NCBI GenBank assembly: GCA_030044775.1
Contig: JASICF010000386.1
Coordinates: forward strand, 1 to 9,929
Direction: 5' to 3'
DNA: 9,929 bases
DNA from: Candidatus Sulfotelmatobacter sp.
Lineage (GTDB): Bacteria; Acidobacteriota; Terriglobia; Terriglobales; Acidobacteriaceae
Shown here in pieces: positions 1 to 7,176 of this stretch (positions are counted from its first letter, which is position 1; each line of letters opens with the position of its first letter). Made by a program: the position numbers and the translations under genes. Under the pieces are notes generated by a model, which was given only the letters and a program-made list of their open reading frames with translations, was not told the origin of the DNA and ran no database searches.

Positions 1-1
1 G

Positions 2-700
2 GCCCGCAGCGCATCCCTCGAGCCGCGGGAGGGCTTCATTCGTAACGGCACTTATCTCGACGATGAACAGAAGCAGGACCTATACGCCGGATGGCTCCGT
101 CGCCAGCTTTGTGATTCCGATCCCGCCAATCGCCATTACGCTGCGTTCGAAGCCGTGCGCCATGCGGATTTTTTGAACCAGATGCTTTACCTCGACACCA
201 AACTTTTCATGCCGAGCCTCAATCTGAACTACAACGACAAGATGAGTATGGCTTCATCCGTCGAGGTGCGCGTGCCGTTTCTTGATCGCAAACTCGCCGA
301 GTTCGCCGCGTGGAACATTCCTCCCGATCTCAAGCTCAAAGGATTCTTCCGGCCCACCACCAAGCACATTTTTCGCGAAGCCATGCATGACGTGTTGCCT
401 GCCGAAGTTCTGCATCAGCCAAAAGCCGGCTTTGCCGCCCCGGTTGATTACTGGCTTGCTCACGATTTGCGCGAGCTGGTCGACGATCTTCTTTCGGAAA
501 CGAGCATCGCAAAGAGAGGTCTGTTTAATCCGGCGCCGATTCGCCGCTTCATCGATGAGCAGCGTCGCGGAAGTAAGGACTGGTCAATGCAGATCTGGCA
601 ATTCCTAACCCTTGAACACTGGATGCGAACGTTCATTGATGCTTCTGCCCAGAAGACGGCAGGCGCATTTTGCAATTTCGCGGTGGCGGCTACAGCATGA
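2..700 (+). CDS. Asparagine synthase family amidotransferase, C-terminal part (5' end cut by window)
   Basis: This is the last 232 residues of an AsnB-type enzyme. The frame is open from base 2, and the true start and the glutaminase domain lie outside the window. The visible part is the end of the ATP-pyrophosphatase synthetase domain. It carries the family signature NDKMSMASSVEVRVPFLD at fragment residues 78-95 and the KAGFAAPVDYWL block further on. Family members activate a carboxylate as an acyl-AMP and transfer ammonia from glutamine. In polysaccharide clusters, homologues such as Francisella WbtH amidate a uronic acid rather than make asparagine, and that role is the better guess here given the neighbours. 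The stop codon overlaps the next gene in an ATGA, which indicates translational coupling. The family call is secure; the substrate is inferred. Confidence 0.93.
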   Translation, partial: ARSASLEPREGFIRNGTYLDDEQKQDLYAGWLRRQLCDSDPANRHYAAFEAVRHADFLNQMLYLDTKLFMPSLNLNYNDKMSMASSVEVRVPFLDRKLAEFAAWNIPPDLKLKGFFRPTTKHIFREAMHDVLPAEVLHQPKAGFAAPVDYWLAHDLRELVDDLLSETSIAKRGLFNPAPIRRFIDEQRRGSKDWSMQIWQFLTLEHWMRTFIDASAQKTAGAFCNFAVAATA

Positions 701-1956
701 GAGGGAAGCGGGATAAAGCGCGGCCAGCGGCCAAAGAATCCGCCGGCCCGATGCGCGCGCCGCAGCGTGCCCTTTGGTTAGCGCGGAAGCTTGCCTCCGA
801 TGCAATCAGCCGCTCTTTCGCGCAGCGTCATCTTTATTCGCACACAAGAACCAAACACAGCACGGAAGCCACCGTGGACGCCTTGCTGCGCTGGATTCTC
901 AGCGCGCAGCGTGAGGATGGCGGCATTGCTGCCCATTACAGCCTGCTCTCCGGATATTCTTCGTCGTACCCCGAAGTCACCGGCTACCTTATTCCAACGT
1001 TGTACGATTACGCTCAACAATGTTCCGATCACGCCCTTAGTCGCAAAGCAATTTCCGCTGCCGAACGCGCCACGGATTGGCTACTCACATTGCAAACGCC
1101 GGACGGAGCATTTAACGCTGGACTGCATCCGGGCCCTTCGCATCCCTCGGTTTTTAACACAGGTCAGATTCTGCAGGGCCTTATCCGTGCTCATTCCGAA
1201 AGAAACGATTCGGAGATTTACTTCGCTGCCATGCGAGCCGGCGACTGGTTAATCGAAACGCAGCAACCGGATGGCTCCTGGTCTGGAACCAGCGCCTATC
1301 AAGGGTCGGCGCACGCTTACTACAGCATGGTCGCGTGGCCACTAGCTTTGCTCTCGCGAGAAACGGGCAATTCCAGCTACCGTCACGCTGCTGAAAAAAA
1401 TCTCGACTGGGTGCTTTCATGCTTCCAGCAGAATGGATGGATCTCGGGTATCAATCTTCGCGGCCATCCCGATTATCTGCACTTCATCGCCTACGCTCTA
1501 CAGGGCGCGCTGGAATGCGCTGCCCTCTGCCAAAGAAACGGCGCGATCGATCTCGTCGCGAAGTCGGCTTGGGTTCTTCTACGTCAATTTGAGACGAAGA
1601 AATTTCTCTGCGGCGCTTATGACGGCGATTTCAGGAATGGCCGCCGGTTCGCCTGCCTCACTGGCAACGCACAGATGTCCTGCGTGTGGCTGCGCCTTTT
1701 TGAACTCACCTCTGACCTGCGTTATTTCAATGCTGCGCTCAAGATGAACGAGATGCTGAAATCGCGAATCGTGATGCAAGGCCGGCGGGAAATTGCCGGC
1801 GGAGTAAGCGGTTCCTATCCCATTTGGGGCCGCTACCAACCGCTCCGATACATCAGTTGGGGCGCAAAATTCGCCGCCGATGCTCTTTTGCTCGAGCAGA
1901 GGATTAAGCGCTCTTTCAACTTGCCGGCCGAGGAGGCACTCGAGTGCGCATCGTAA
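697..1956 (+). CDS. Alpha-toroid (terpenoid cyclase / six-hairpin glycosidase-like) protein of unknown activity
   Basis: A 419-residue protein with no recognised specific family. It has helix-rich repeats with Q-x-x-D-G blocks: QREDGG (71-76), QTPDGAF (133-139) and QPDGSW (190-195). These recall the QW repeats of prenyltransferase/squalene-cyclase toroids and the (alpha/alpha)6 barrels of carbohydrate-active enzymes. Conserved-looking aromatic blocks are YPEVTGYLIP (91-100) and SYPIWGRYQPLRYISWGAKF (373-392). The N-terminus is basic and lacks a signal peptide, so it is probably cytoplasmic. I chose the ATG at 697 because it overlaps the upstream stop as ATGA; a TTG at 670 in frame is possible but lies deep in the previous gene. 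It may act on a uronic-acid-containing glycan or lipid-linked intermediate, as a lyase, hydrolase or epimerase-like enzyme. This is inference from fold and context only. Confidence 0.85.
   Translation: MRGKRDKARPAAKESAGPMRAPQRALWLARKLASDAISRSFAQRHLYSHTRTKHSTEATVDALLRWILSAQREDGGIAAHYSLLSGYSSSYPEVTGYLIPTLYDYAQQCSDHALSRKAISAAERATDWLLTLQTPDGAFNAGLHPGPSHPSVFNTGQILQGLIRAHSERNDSEIYFAAMRAGDWLIETQQPDGSWSGTSAYQGSAHAYYSMVAWPLALLSRETGNSSYRHAAEKNLDWVLSCFQQNGWISGINLRGHPDYLHFIAYALQGALECAALCQRNGAIDLVAKSAWVLLRQFETKKFLCGAYDGDFRNGRRFACLTGNAQMSCVWLRLFELTSDLRYFNAALKMNEMLKSRIVMQGRREIAGGVSGSYPIWGRYQPLRYISWGAKFAADALLLEQRIKRSFNLPAEEALECAS
1931..1936 (+). promoter_or_regulatory. Ribosome binding site of the formyltransferase gene
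   Basis: A perfect AGGAGG lies 7 bases before the GTG at 1944, inside the end of the upstream gene. It fixes that GTG as the start although it creates a 13-base overlap. Confidence 0.8.
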
Positions 1957-2780
1957 TCCTCGGCCCCAGCGTGTACAGCGAGACCGCCTGCGCCGCAGCC
2001 ATGCGTCTTGCCGATATGGGATACGCTCCCGCCGGCGCTCTCTTGCTTTCTACTTTCAATCGCGAGACGCTGCTGCGAAAGCTCGGCCAGTGGGGGGCCA
2101 ATGGTGTCGCGGGTTATGTCCGCACAAAGATATTTTCGAATAGCCGTTCCAACTTGTTTCGGATACAGAACGAGTATCTGCGACCCTGGCTCGATCGCGG
2201 TGACCGCATTTTTAGGAATCTGAAACAAGTTGCTAACGCTTATAGATTTCCCGTAGCAATCACGCGCGACCAGAATTCTCCGCGTGCCATCGCATCTCTC
2301 AAAGCCTGGGCCCCGGACCTCATCGTTTTTACCGGCGGCAACATTCTGCGAAAAGAAGTTCTCGCTATTCCGCGCCTCGGCGTCCTCAATATTCACCTCG
2401 GCTGGCTTCCGCAGATTCGCGGCATGAGCAGCCCTGAGTGGTCTCTCCTCAGCAGCGCTCCGGTTGGCGTCACCATTCACTTCATGGACTCCGGTATTGA
2501 TACGGGCGCGATTCTGCAGCAATACGAGTATTCCCGTCTCGCGGATTGCAAATCGCTCGCCGATTTACGTCAGCGCCTGATCGCGTTTGGCCTCGATAAG
2601 CTTGGCGATGTCGTTGCGGCGCTTGACCGTGGAACCATGGTAAGCACTCCGCAGCGCAATCAAAACGCCGAAGGCAGCGGCGATAATCAATATTTCGTCA
2701 TGCACCAGTGGCTGCAAGAGCGGGCTGCGGCAATGTTGGCACGGCGCATCGCCCCGGTATCGGAGACAGTTCATGGGTAG
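1944..2780 (+). CDS. Formyltransferase family protein (probable sugar N-formyltransferase)
   Basis: A 278-residue protein with a methionyl-tRNA formyltransferase-like N-terminal fold. The expected catalytic triad is present: Asn149 and His151 in LNIHLGWLP, and Asp186 in GIDTGAIL, the positions matching N106, H108 and D144 of E. coli Fmt. The family C-terminal tRNA-binding domain is absent, so a housekeeping Fmt role is unlikely. Cluster-borne relatives such as Francisella WbtJ transfer the formyl group of N10-formyltetrahydrofolate to the amine of a nucleotide-linked amino sugar, and that is the likely role here. The usual SLLP loop reads GWLP, and residues 40-115 form a longer segment with an RNEYL-like block than in Fmt; both suggest a divergent subgroup. 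The GTG start has a strong ribosome site. The gene overlaps the toroid gene by 13 bases and the next gene by 8. Confidence 0.88.
   Translation: MRIVILGPSVYSETACAAAMRLADMGYAPAGALLLSTFNRETLLRKLGQWGANGVAGYVRTKIFSNSRSNLFRIQNEYLRPWLDRGDRIFRNLKQVANAYRFPVAITRDQNSPRAIASLKAWAPDLIVFTGGNILRKEVLAIPRLGVLNIHLGWLPQIRGMSSPEWSLLSSAPVGVTIHFMDSGIDTGAILQQYEYSRLADCKSLADLRQRLIAFGLDKLGDVVAALDRGTMVSTPQRNQNAEGSGDNQYFVMHQWLQERAAAMLARRIAPVSETVHG
2762..2765 (+). promoter_or_regulatory. Ribosome binding site of the heparinase-like gene
   Basis: GGAG lies 7 bases before the ATG at 2773, within the end of the formyltransferase gene. It supports this start rather than an internal one. Confidence 0.6.
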
Positions 2781-4923
2781 ATTCGGAACCGCGTTGCGGG
2801 TCGGTCGGACATTCGGCGTGCGCCACGGCATGTTGCGCCTTGGCTATGAACTCGAACGCGGCACCGGCTTGATGGCTCGTCGCATGCGCTCGGTCCAGGG
2901 CTGGGACGTGTGGGATCTGAACCGCATTGCTCCTCGCGTCTTCCCAGAGAGCATCTTGCGGGATCGTCGTGAAGGAACCCGCAAGTTTTTCTTTCGCGAT
3001 GTGCGAACGGTTGGACAATCGGTCAAGCAAATCCTGAGCGGTGATGAGGAGAAATCGATTGTCGCTGGTGCGGAACGAATCCTCGCGGGCAACCTCCCGT
3101 TCTTTGGCAATCTTTCTTATGACTGCGGAGTTCCTCCACGCTGGTTCGAAAATCCTGTCACCGGACAAGCGGTTTCGCCGCGGCAGCATTGGACACGAAT
3201 GCGCTTCGCTTCGCCAGTTTATGACGATCTGAAATTTATTCTCGAACCATCCCGGTTCTTGTTTGTGTATGCCTTGGTCCGCGCTTACGCGCTTACCGCC
3301 GATGAATGTTTTCCCGAGACATTCTGGCGCTTTCTCGAAGACTGGGCCGCACAAAGCCCTCCAATGTCTGGTCCTCTCTGGATTTGCGGACAGGAATGTT
3401 CTCTGCGCATTCTGGCGTGGTCGTTCGCTCTGCATGGATTTATTCATTCTCCATCTACTACATCCAAACGCGTCGCATTGCTTTTTTCCCTGGTCGCGTC
3501 TCACGCATGGCGAACGGCACAGACCATTTCTTATTCCCGCTCGCAGCGCAGCAATCACTTGATCAGCGAGGCCGTCGGTTTGTGGACTGCAGGCACGCTG
3601 TATCCGGAACTTAAGGCCGCATCGCGCTGGCAAAATCTCGGCGCTCAGATGCTCCGTGAAGCCGTTGTCGACCAGATCACTCCTGAAGGCGTTTCTCACC
3701 AGCACTCATTCAACTACCAGCGGATGATTTTGCACCTGCTGCTCTGGACCTTGCGTCTGGCCGAAATTCATGGCGCGGATCTGCACGAGGATATTCGCTC
3801 GCGCGCGGAATCGGCAATCGGCTTTCTGCGCTCCTGGGTCGATCCGGTCAATGGCTCCGCTCCGAACTACGGATCGAACGACGGCAGCCACATTTTTCCG
3901 CTTGCGATTGACGACTACCGCGATTACCGTCCCTTACTGCAGCTCGGCTCCGCCGTTCAAAACCGCCCGGCTCTGCCATCCGGAAGTTGCGACGAGCCTG
4001 CGCTCTGGTTTGGCTTGAAACCGCGCGCCTCAACCTTTGCGCCCGCTCCGCAATCCTCGCCTGAGGCCGGCTACTTCCGTCTGGGAGGTGAAGATTCATG
4101 GGCGTTCATGCGTGCCGGCGACTACCAGCGTCGTCCGTTTCAAGCGGATCAACTGCACGTCGATCTCTGGTGGCGCGGCTTAAACCTCGCCCGCGACGCC
4201 GGAACCTATCTTTATAACGGACCTGGACCCTGGAACAATGCCTTTGCCGGTACTGCCGTTCACAACACGGTCACCGTCGATGACCGCGATCAGATGACTC
4301 GCGCCGGGCGCTTTCTCTGGCTCGATTGGTCGCAAGCTTCTGGCCGTATCGTCGATCTGGAAAGCTCAACGCACGAAAGGATCTTCGAAGGCGAGCACAA
4401 CGGCTACAAAAATCTTGGCGTAACTCATCGCCGCCAGGTGCAGCCTCTAGCAGGCATTGGCTGGCTGATAATTGACGAACTAATTGGGAGCGGCGAACAC
4501 GATGTCCGCCTGCATTGGCTCACGCCAGACTTGTCTTACCACTTTCGCAAATCGCCTTTTGAAGTTGTGTTTGCCCATGGCGAGTCGCAGATTTGCTGGA
4601 ATTTCTTCGCCAATGTTCCTTCACAAAGCGCCATCGTTCGCGCGGGCAGGCTCATCGAGCGAACTTCCAACTTCGAGATCGGCGATTGCGACAAGGCGCT
4701 GCTCGGATACGAGGCTCCAACCTATGGGGATCTCCGTCCGGCAGTATCCCTTCTTTACCAGACTCGGTCACGACTCCCGGTTCGATTCGTGACACTGGTT
4801 CGTATGGTGAACGCCGGCGAGTTCAACCTGACCAATCTTGAAACAGCCAAGATGGCACAAACCAGAGTCGAGGAGACAAATCTCGAAATCAGGCCTGTAC
4901 AGAACAGGGTCCAAACTGCATGA
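2773..4923 (+). CDS. Heparinase II/III family protein (polysaccharide lyase-like)
   Basis: A 716-residue protein of the usual two-domain build. The N-terminal alpha-toroid domain covers about residues 80-380, with the markers WFENPVTGQ (124-132), GQECSLRILAW (206-216) and HQHSFNYQRM (309-318). The C-terminal beta-sandwich domain runs from about 432, with QLHVDLWWRG (460-469), DAGTYLYN (475-482) and AVHNTVTVDD (495-504). Candidate catalytic residues are Tyr315 and His462, matching the Tyr/His pair of the family. Family members cleave uronic-acid glycosidic bonds by beta-elimination. No signal peptide is seen at the N-terminus (MGRFGTALRV...), and upstream in-frame codons give none, which is odd for an enzyme expected to meet polymer in the periplasm. 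It may act on a cytoplasmic lipid-linked intermediate or have a non-lyase role. The ATG overlaps the previous stop by 8 bases, and the end overlaps the next start as ATGA. Confidence 0.92.
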   Translation: MGRFGTALRVGRTFGVRHGMLRLGYELERGTGLMARRMRSVQGWDVWDLNRIAPRVFPESILRDRREGTRKFFFRDVRTVGQSVKQILSGDEEKSIVAGAERILAGNLPFFGNLSYDCGVPPRWFENPVTGQAVSPRQHWTRMRFASPVYDDLKFILEPSRFLFVYALVRAYALTADECFPETFWRFLEDWAAQSPPMSGPLWICGQECSLRILAWSFALHGFIHSPSTTSKRVALLFSLVASHAWRTAQTISYSRSQRSNHLISEAVGLWTAGTLYPELKAASRWQNLGAQMLREAVVDQITPEGVSHQHSFNYQRMILHLLLWTLRLAEIHGADLHEDIRSRAESAIGFLRSWVDPVNGSAPNYGSNDGSHIFPLAIDDYRDYRPLLQLGSAVQNRPALPSGSCDEPALWFGLKPRASTFAPAPQSSPEAGYFRLGGEDSWAFMRAGDYQRRPFQADQLHVDLWWRGLNLARDAGTYLYNGPGPWNNAFAGTAVHNTVTVDDRDQMTRAGRFLWLDWSQASGRIVDLESSTHERIFEGEHNGYKNLGVTHRRQVQPLAGIGWLIIDELIGSGEHDVRLHWLTPDLSYHFRKSPFEVVFAHGESQICWNFFANVPSQSAIVRAGRLIERTSNFEIGDCDKALLGYEAPTYGDLRPAVSLLYQTRSRLPVRFVTLVRMVNAGEFNLTNLETAKMAQTRVEETNLEIRPVQNRVQTA

Positions 4924-7133
4924 AACAAGTTTTCCAGGACTCCCGCACGGCAGAGATCTCAGTCGTAGACGTTCCCGCGCCCAAACTGCTCGCGGGATGC
5001 ATTCTGGTTCGCACGGCCACATCCTTGGTCTCTGCTGGTACCGAGCGAGCCTTTTCGGAGTTCGCTGGCAAGAATCTATTTCAAAAAGCGCGCATGCGCC
5101 CGGATTTGGTTCGAGAAATCGTCAGCAAAGTCAGTCGCGACGGAATCGCGGCTGCGTTTTCTGCGGTGCGGACCCGTCTCGATCAGCCCAACGTGCTCGG
5201 CTACAGCAGCGCCGGGACCGTTGTCGCGATCGGTGAAGGCGTTACCGGTTTCAGCGTTGGCGATCGTGTTGCCTGCGCCGGAGCAGGTCAAGCCGTGCAT
5301 GCCGAATTCGCTTGCGTCCCGCGCTTGCTCGCCGCTCGCATCCCATCTGAAGCTGTGAGCTTTGAGGAGGCCGCTTTCACCACGCTCGGAGCCGTGGCCC
5401 TCCACGGTGTCCGCAACGCCGACGCAAAGCTGGGTGACATTGTCGCCGTCATCGGACTCGGACTGCTCGGGCAATTGACCGTCCAGATTCTGAAAGTCGC
5501 CGGCTGCACGGTCATCGGTATGGATATTTCCCGCGATCGCGCAGAACTCGCCTTGCGCTCCGGAGCCGATGCAGCCAGCGCGGATGCTTCTGGATTTCAC
5601 GATTTATGTATGCAAGCCTCGTCGGGACACGGGGTAGACGCAGTTCTGATCGCCGCGCAAAGTTCCAGCAACGATCCTGTCAATCTCGCCGGCGCAGTGG
5701 CCCGCAATCGTGCCCGCGTGGTTGCCGTCGGTTCGGTCGCGATGGATATTCCACGCCGCGAATATTACGGGAAGGAACTCGACTTCCGTATCTCCCGATC
5801 CTATGGGCCCGGCCGGTACGATTCCGCTTATGAGCAGAAGGGAATTGACTATCCCATCGGTTATGTCCGCTGGACCGAAACCCGCAACATGGAAGCTTTT
5901 TTAAATCTCCTGACCGGCGGCAGGCTCGATCTGCGGCCGCTGATCACGCATCGCTTCCCGATCACACAGGCCGGTTCAGCCTATGAGTTGATAACCGGCG
6001 TCACCGGCGAACCTTCATTGGCGGTCATGATCGAATATCCGGCATGCGTAACCAGCGAAAACAGATGCTTTATCGATCTTGCCAGCGCAAAAGAGCCAGC
6101 CGCAGGTGACAGCTCGGTGCGCGTTGGCCTCATTGGTGCTGGTAGCTTCGCGCTCAGCACGTTTCTGCCCACGATAAAGCAGGTGGGTGGTGCCGAATTG
6201 ATTGTTGCCGCTGCCGCGAACGGTTCCCATGCCCGCCACGCAGCAAAGAAATTTGGATTTCGTTCCTGCACAACTGACGAACAGGACGTGATCCGCAATT
6301 CCGAAGTCAACACGATCGTTATCGCGACCCGTCACCATTTGCACGCGCCGCAGATCGTCGCCGCTCTGAATGCCGGCAAACACGTTTTCTGCGAAAAACC
6401 TCTTTGTCTTAACGAATCCGAACTGGCAGAAATCGCTGCCGCATGTTCCCGCCACAATCGGCTCCTGATGGTCGGTTTCAATCGCCGCTTCGCGCCGTTC
6501 GCCATTCGAATGAAAGCGTTTCTTGGCAATGTGCGCGAGCCTCTCGCGCTCCACTACAGGATCAACGCAGGATTTCTGCCCCCGGATCATTGGCTTAATG
6601 ATCCTCAACAAGGTGGGGGACGAATTACTGGCGAAGTCTGCCATTTCGTCGATCTGCTTTCGTTTCTTGCCGACAGCTTTCCTGTCGAAGTTGAAGCGCG
6701 CACGCTCGCGAATTCGGGCCAGTACAGTAATGACAACGTTGTATGCTCGCTGCGTTTTCTGAACGGCTCTCACGCCACGATTACTTATCTCTCAAACGGC
6801 GACAAATCGTTTTCGAAGGAGCGAATCGAGATTTTTGGCGGCGGATCGGTTGCCGTGCTCGATGACTTTCGCCGTCTCGAACTGGTTCGCGGCGGAAAGA
6901 AGCAGGTCTTTCGCTCGCTTTTGCGCCGGGACAAGGGGCATCGCGGCGAATGGAAGGCTTTTCTTTCGGCGATACAAGGTGGTGGCGCCTCGCCGATTCC
7001 GTTCAGCGAGATTGCAACCACAATGCTAAGCACGTTTGCCTTGGAACAATCGCGTTGCCTGGGTCAGCCTGTTACGACCGGGCAGCTCGGCTGGGACCGA
7101 GATAGGGCTGACGGGCTCAATCAGGCTTCCTGA
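4920..7133 (+). CDS. Bi-domain oxidoreductase: zinc-type dehydrogenase fused to Gfo/Idh/MocA dehydrogenase
   Basis: A 737-residue fusion. Residues 1 to about 372 are a medium-chain dehydrogenase with a Rossmann glycine motif GLGLLG (179-184). Residues from about 399 are a Gfo/Idh/MocA dehydrogenase with VGLIGAGSF (402-410), the signature EKP (492-494) whose Lys493 is the usual catalytic lysine, and GGGRITGEVCHFVDLL (565-580) holding the candidate His575. Both halves bind NAD(P). The first half lacks the usual zinc ligands: the early Cys position is Ser38 (SLVSAGTER), the GHE motif reads GYS (94-96), and no four-Cys structural zinc lobe is seen. Such fusions are common in polysaccharide clusters. 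This one probably oxidises or reduces a nucleotide or lipid-linked sugar, possibly toward a keto or uronic form, but the exact reaction is unknown. It starts in ATGA overlap with the heparinase-like gene. Confidence 0.92.
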   Translation: MKQVFQDSRTAEISVVDVPAPKLLAGCILVRTATSLVSAGTERAFSEFAGKNLFQKARMRPDLVREIVSKVSRDGIAAAFSAVRTRLDQPNVLGYSSAGTVVAIGEGVTGFSVGDRVACAGAGQAVHAEFACVPRLLAARIPSEAVSFEEAAFTTLGAVALHGVRNADAKLGDIVAVIGLGLLGQLTVQILKVAGCTVIGMDISRDRAELALRSGADAASADASGFHDLCMQASSGHGVDAVLIAAQSSSNDPVNLAGAVARNRARVVAVGSVAMDIPRREYYGKELDFRISRSYGPGRYDSAYEQKGIDYPIGYVRWTETRNMEAFLNLLTGGRLDLRPLITHRFPITQAGSAYELITGVTGEPSLAVMIEYPACVTSENRCFIDLASAKEPAAGDSSVRVGLIGAGSFALSTFLPTIKQVGGAELIVAAAANGSHARHAAKKFGFRSCTTDEQDVIRNSEVNTIVIATRHHLHAPQIVAALNAGKHVFCEKPLCLNESELAEIAAACSRHNRLLMVGFNRRFAPFAIRMKAFLGNVREPLALHYRINAGFLPPDHWLNDPQQGGGRITGEVCHFVDLLSFLADSFPVEVEARTLANSGQYSNDNVVCSLRFLNGSHATITYLSNGDKSFSKERIEIFGGGSVAVLDDFRRLELVRGGKKQVFRSLLRRDKGHRGEWKAFLSAIQGGGASPIPFSEIATTMLSTFALEQSRCLGQPVTTGQLGWDRDRADGLNQAS

Positions 7134-7176
7134 AGTGCGTGTGGGTTCATTCTTTACCTTTGGACTTTTGCGATAG

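Noticed and set aside
670..696. TTG at 670 as start of the toroid gene
   Set aside because: It would create a 31-base overlap without a ribosome site. The ATG at 697 gives a standard ATGA coupling.
1833..2522. - strand open frame (229 codons) opposite the toroid and formyltransferase genes
   Set aside because: It spans the junction of two confirmed + strand genes and shows no recognisable protein features.
2698..3705. Long - strand open frame (335 codons) opposite the heparinase-like gene
   Set aside because: It is antisense to a clearly conserved gene, its translation is rich in Arg, Ser and Cys with no domain pattern, and it has no ribosome site. It is an artefact of GC-rich codon use.
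6015..6773. - strand open frame (252 codons) opposite the Gfo/Idh/MocA half
   Set aside because: The + strand holds the intact nucleotide-binding and EKP motifs; the reverse translation has no domain logic.
7134..7176. Promoter in the 43-base gap before the glycosyltransferase
   Set aside because: No pair of -35 and -10 boxes with usual spacing is visible, and no terminator hairpin separates it from the operon, so read-through is the simpler view.
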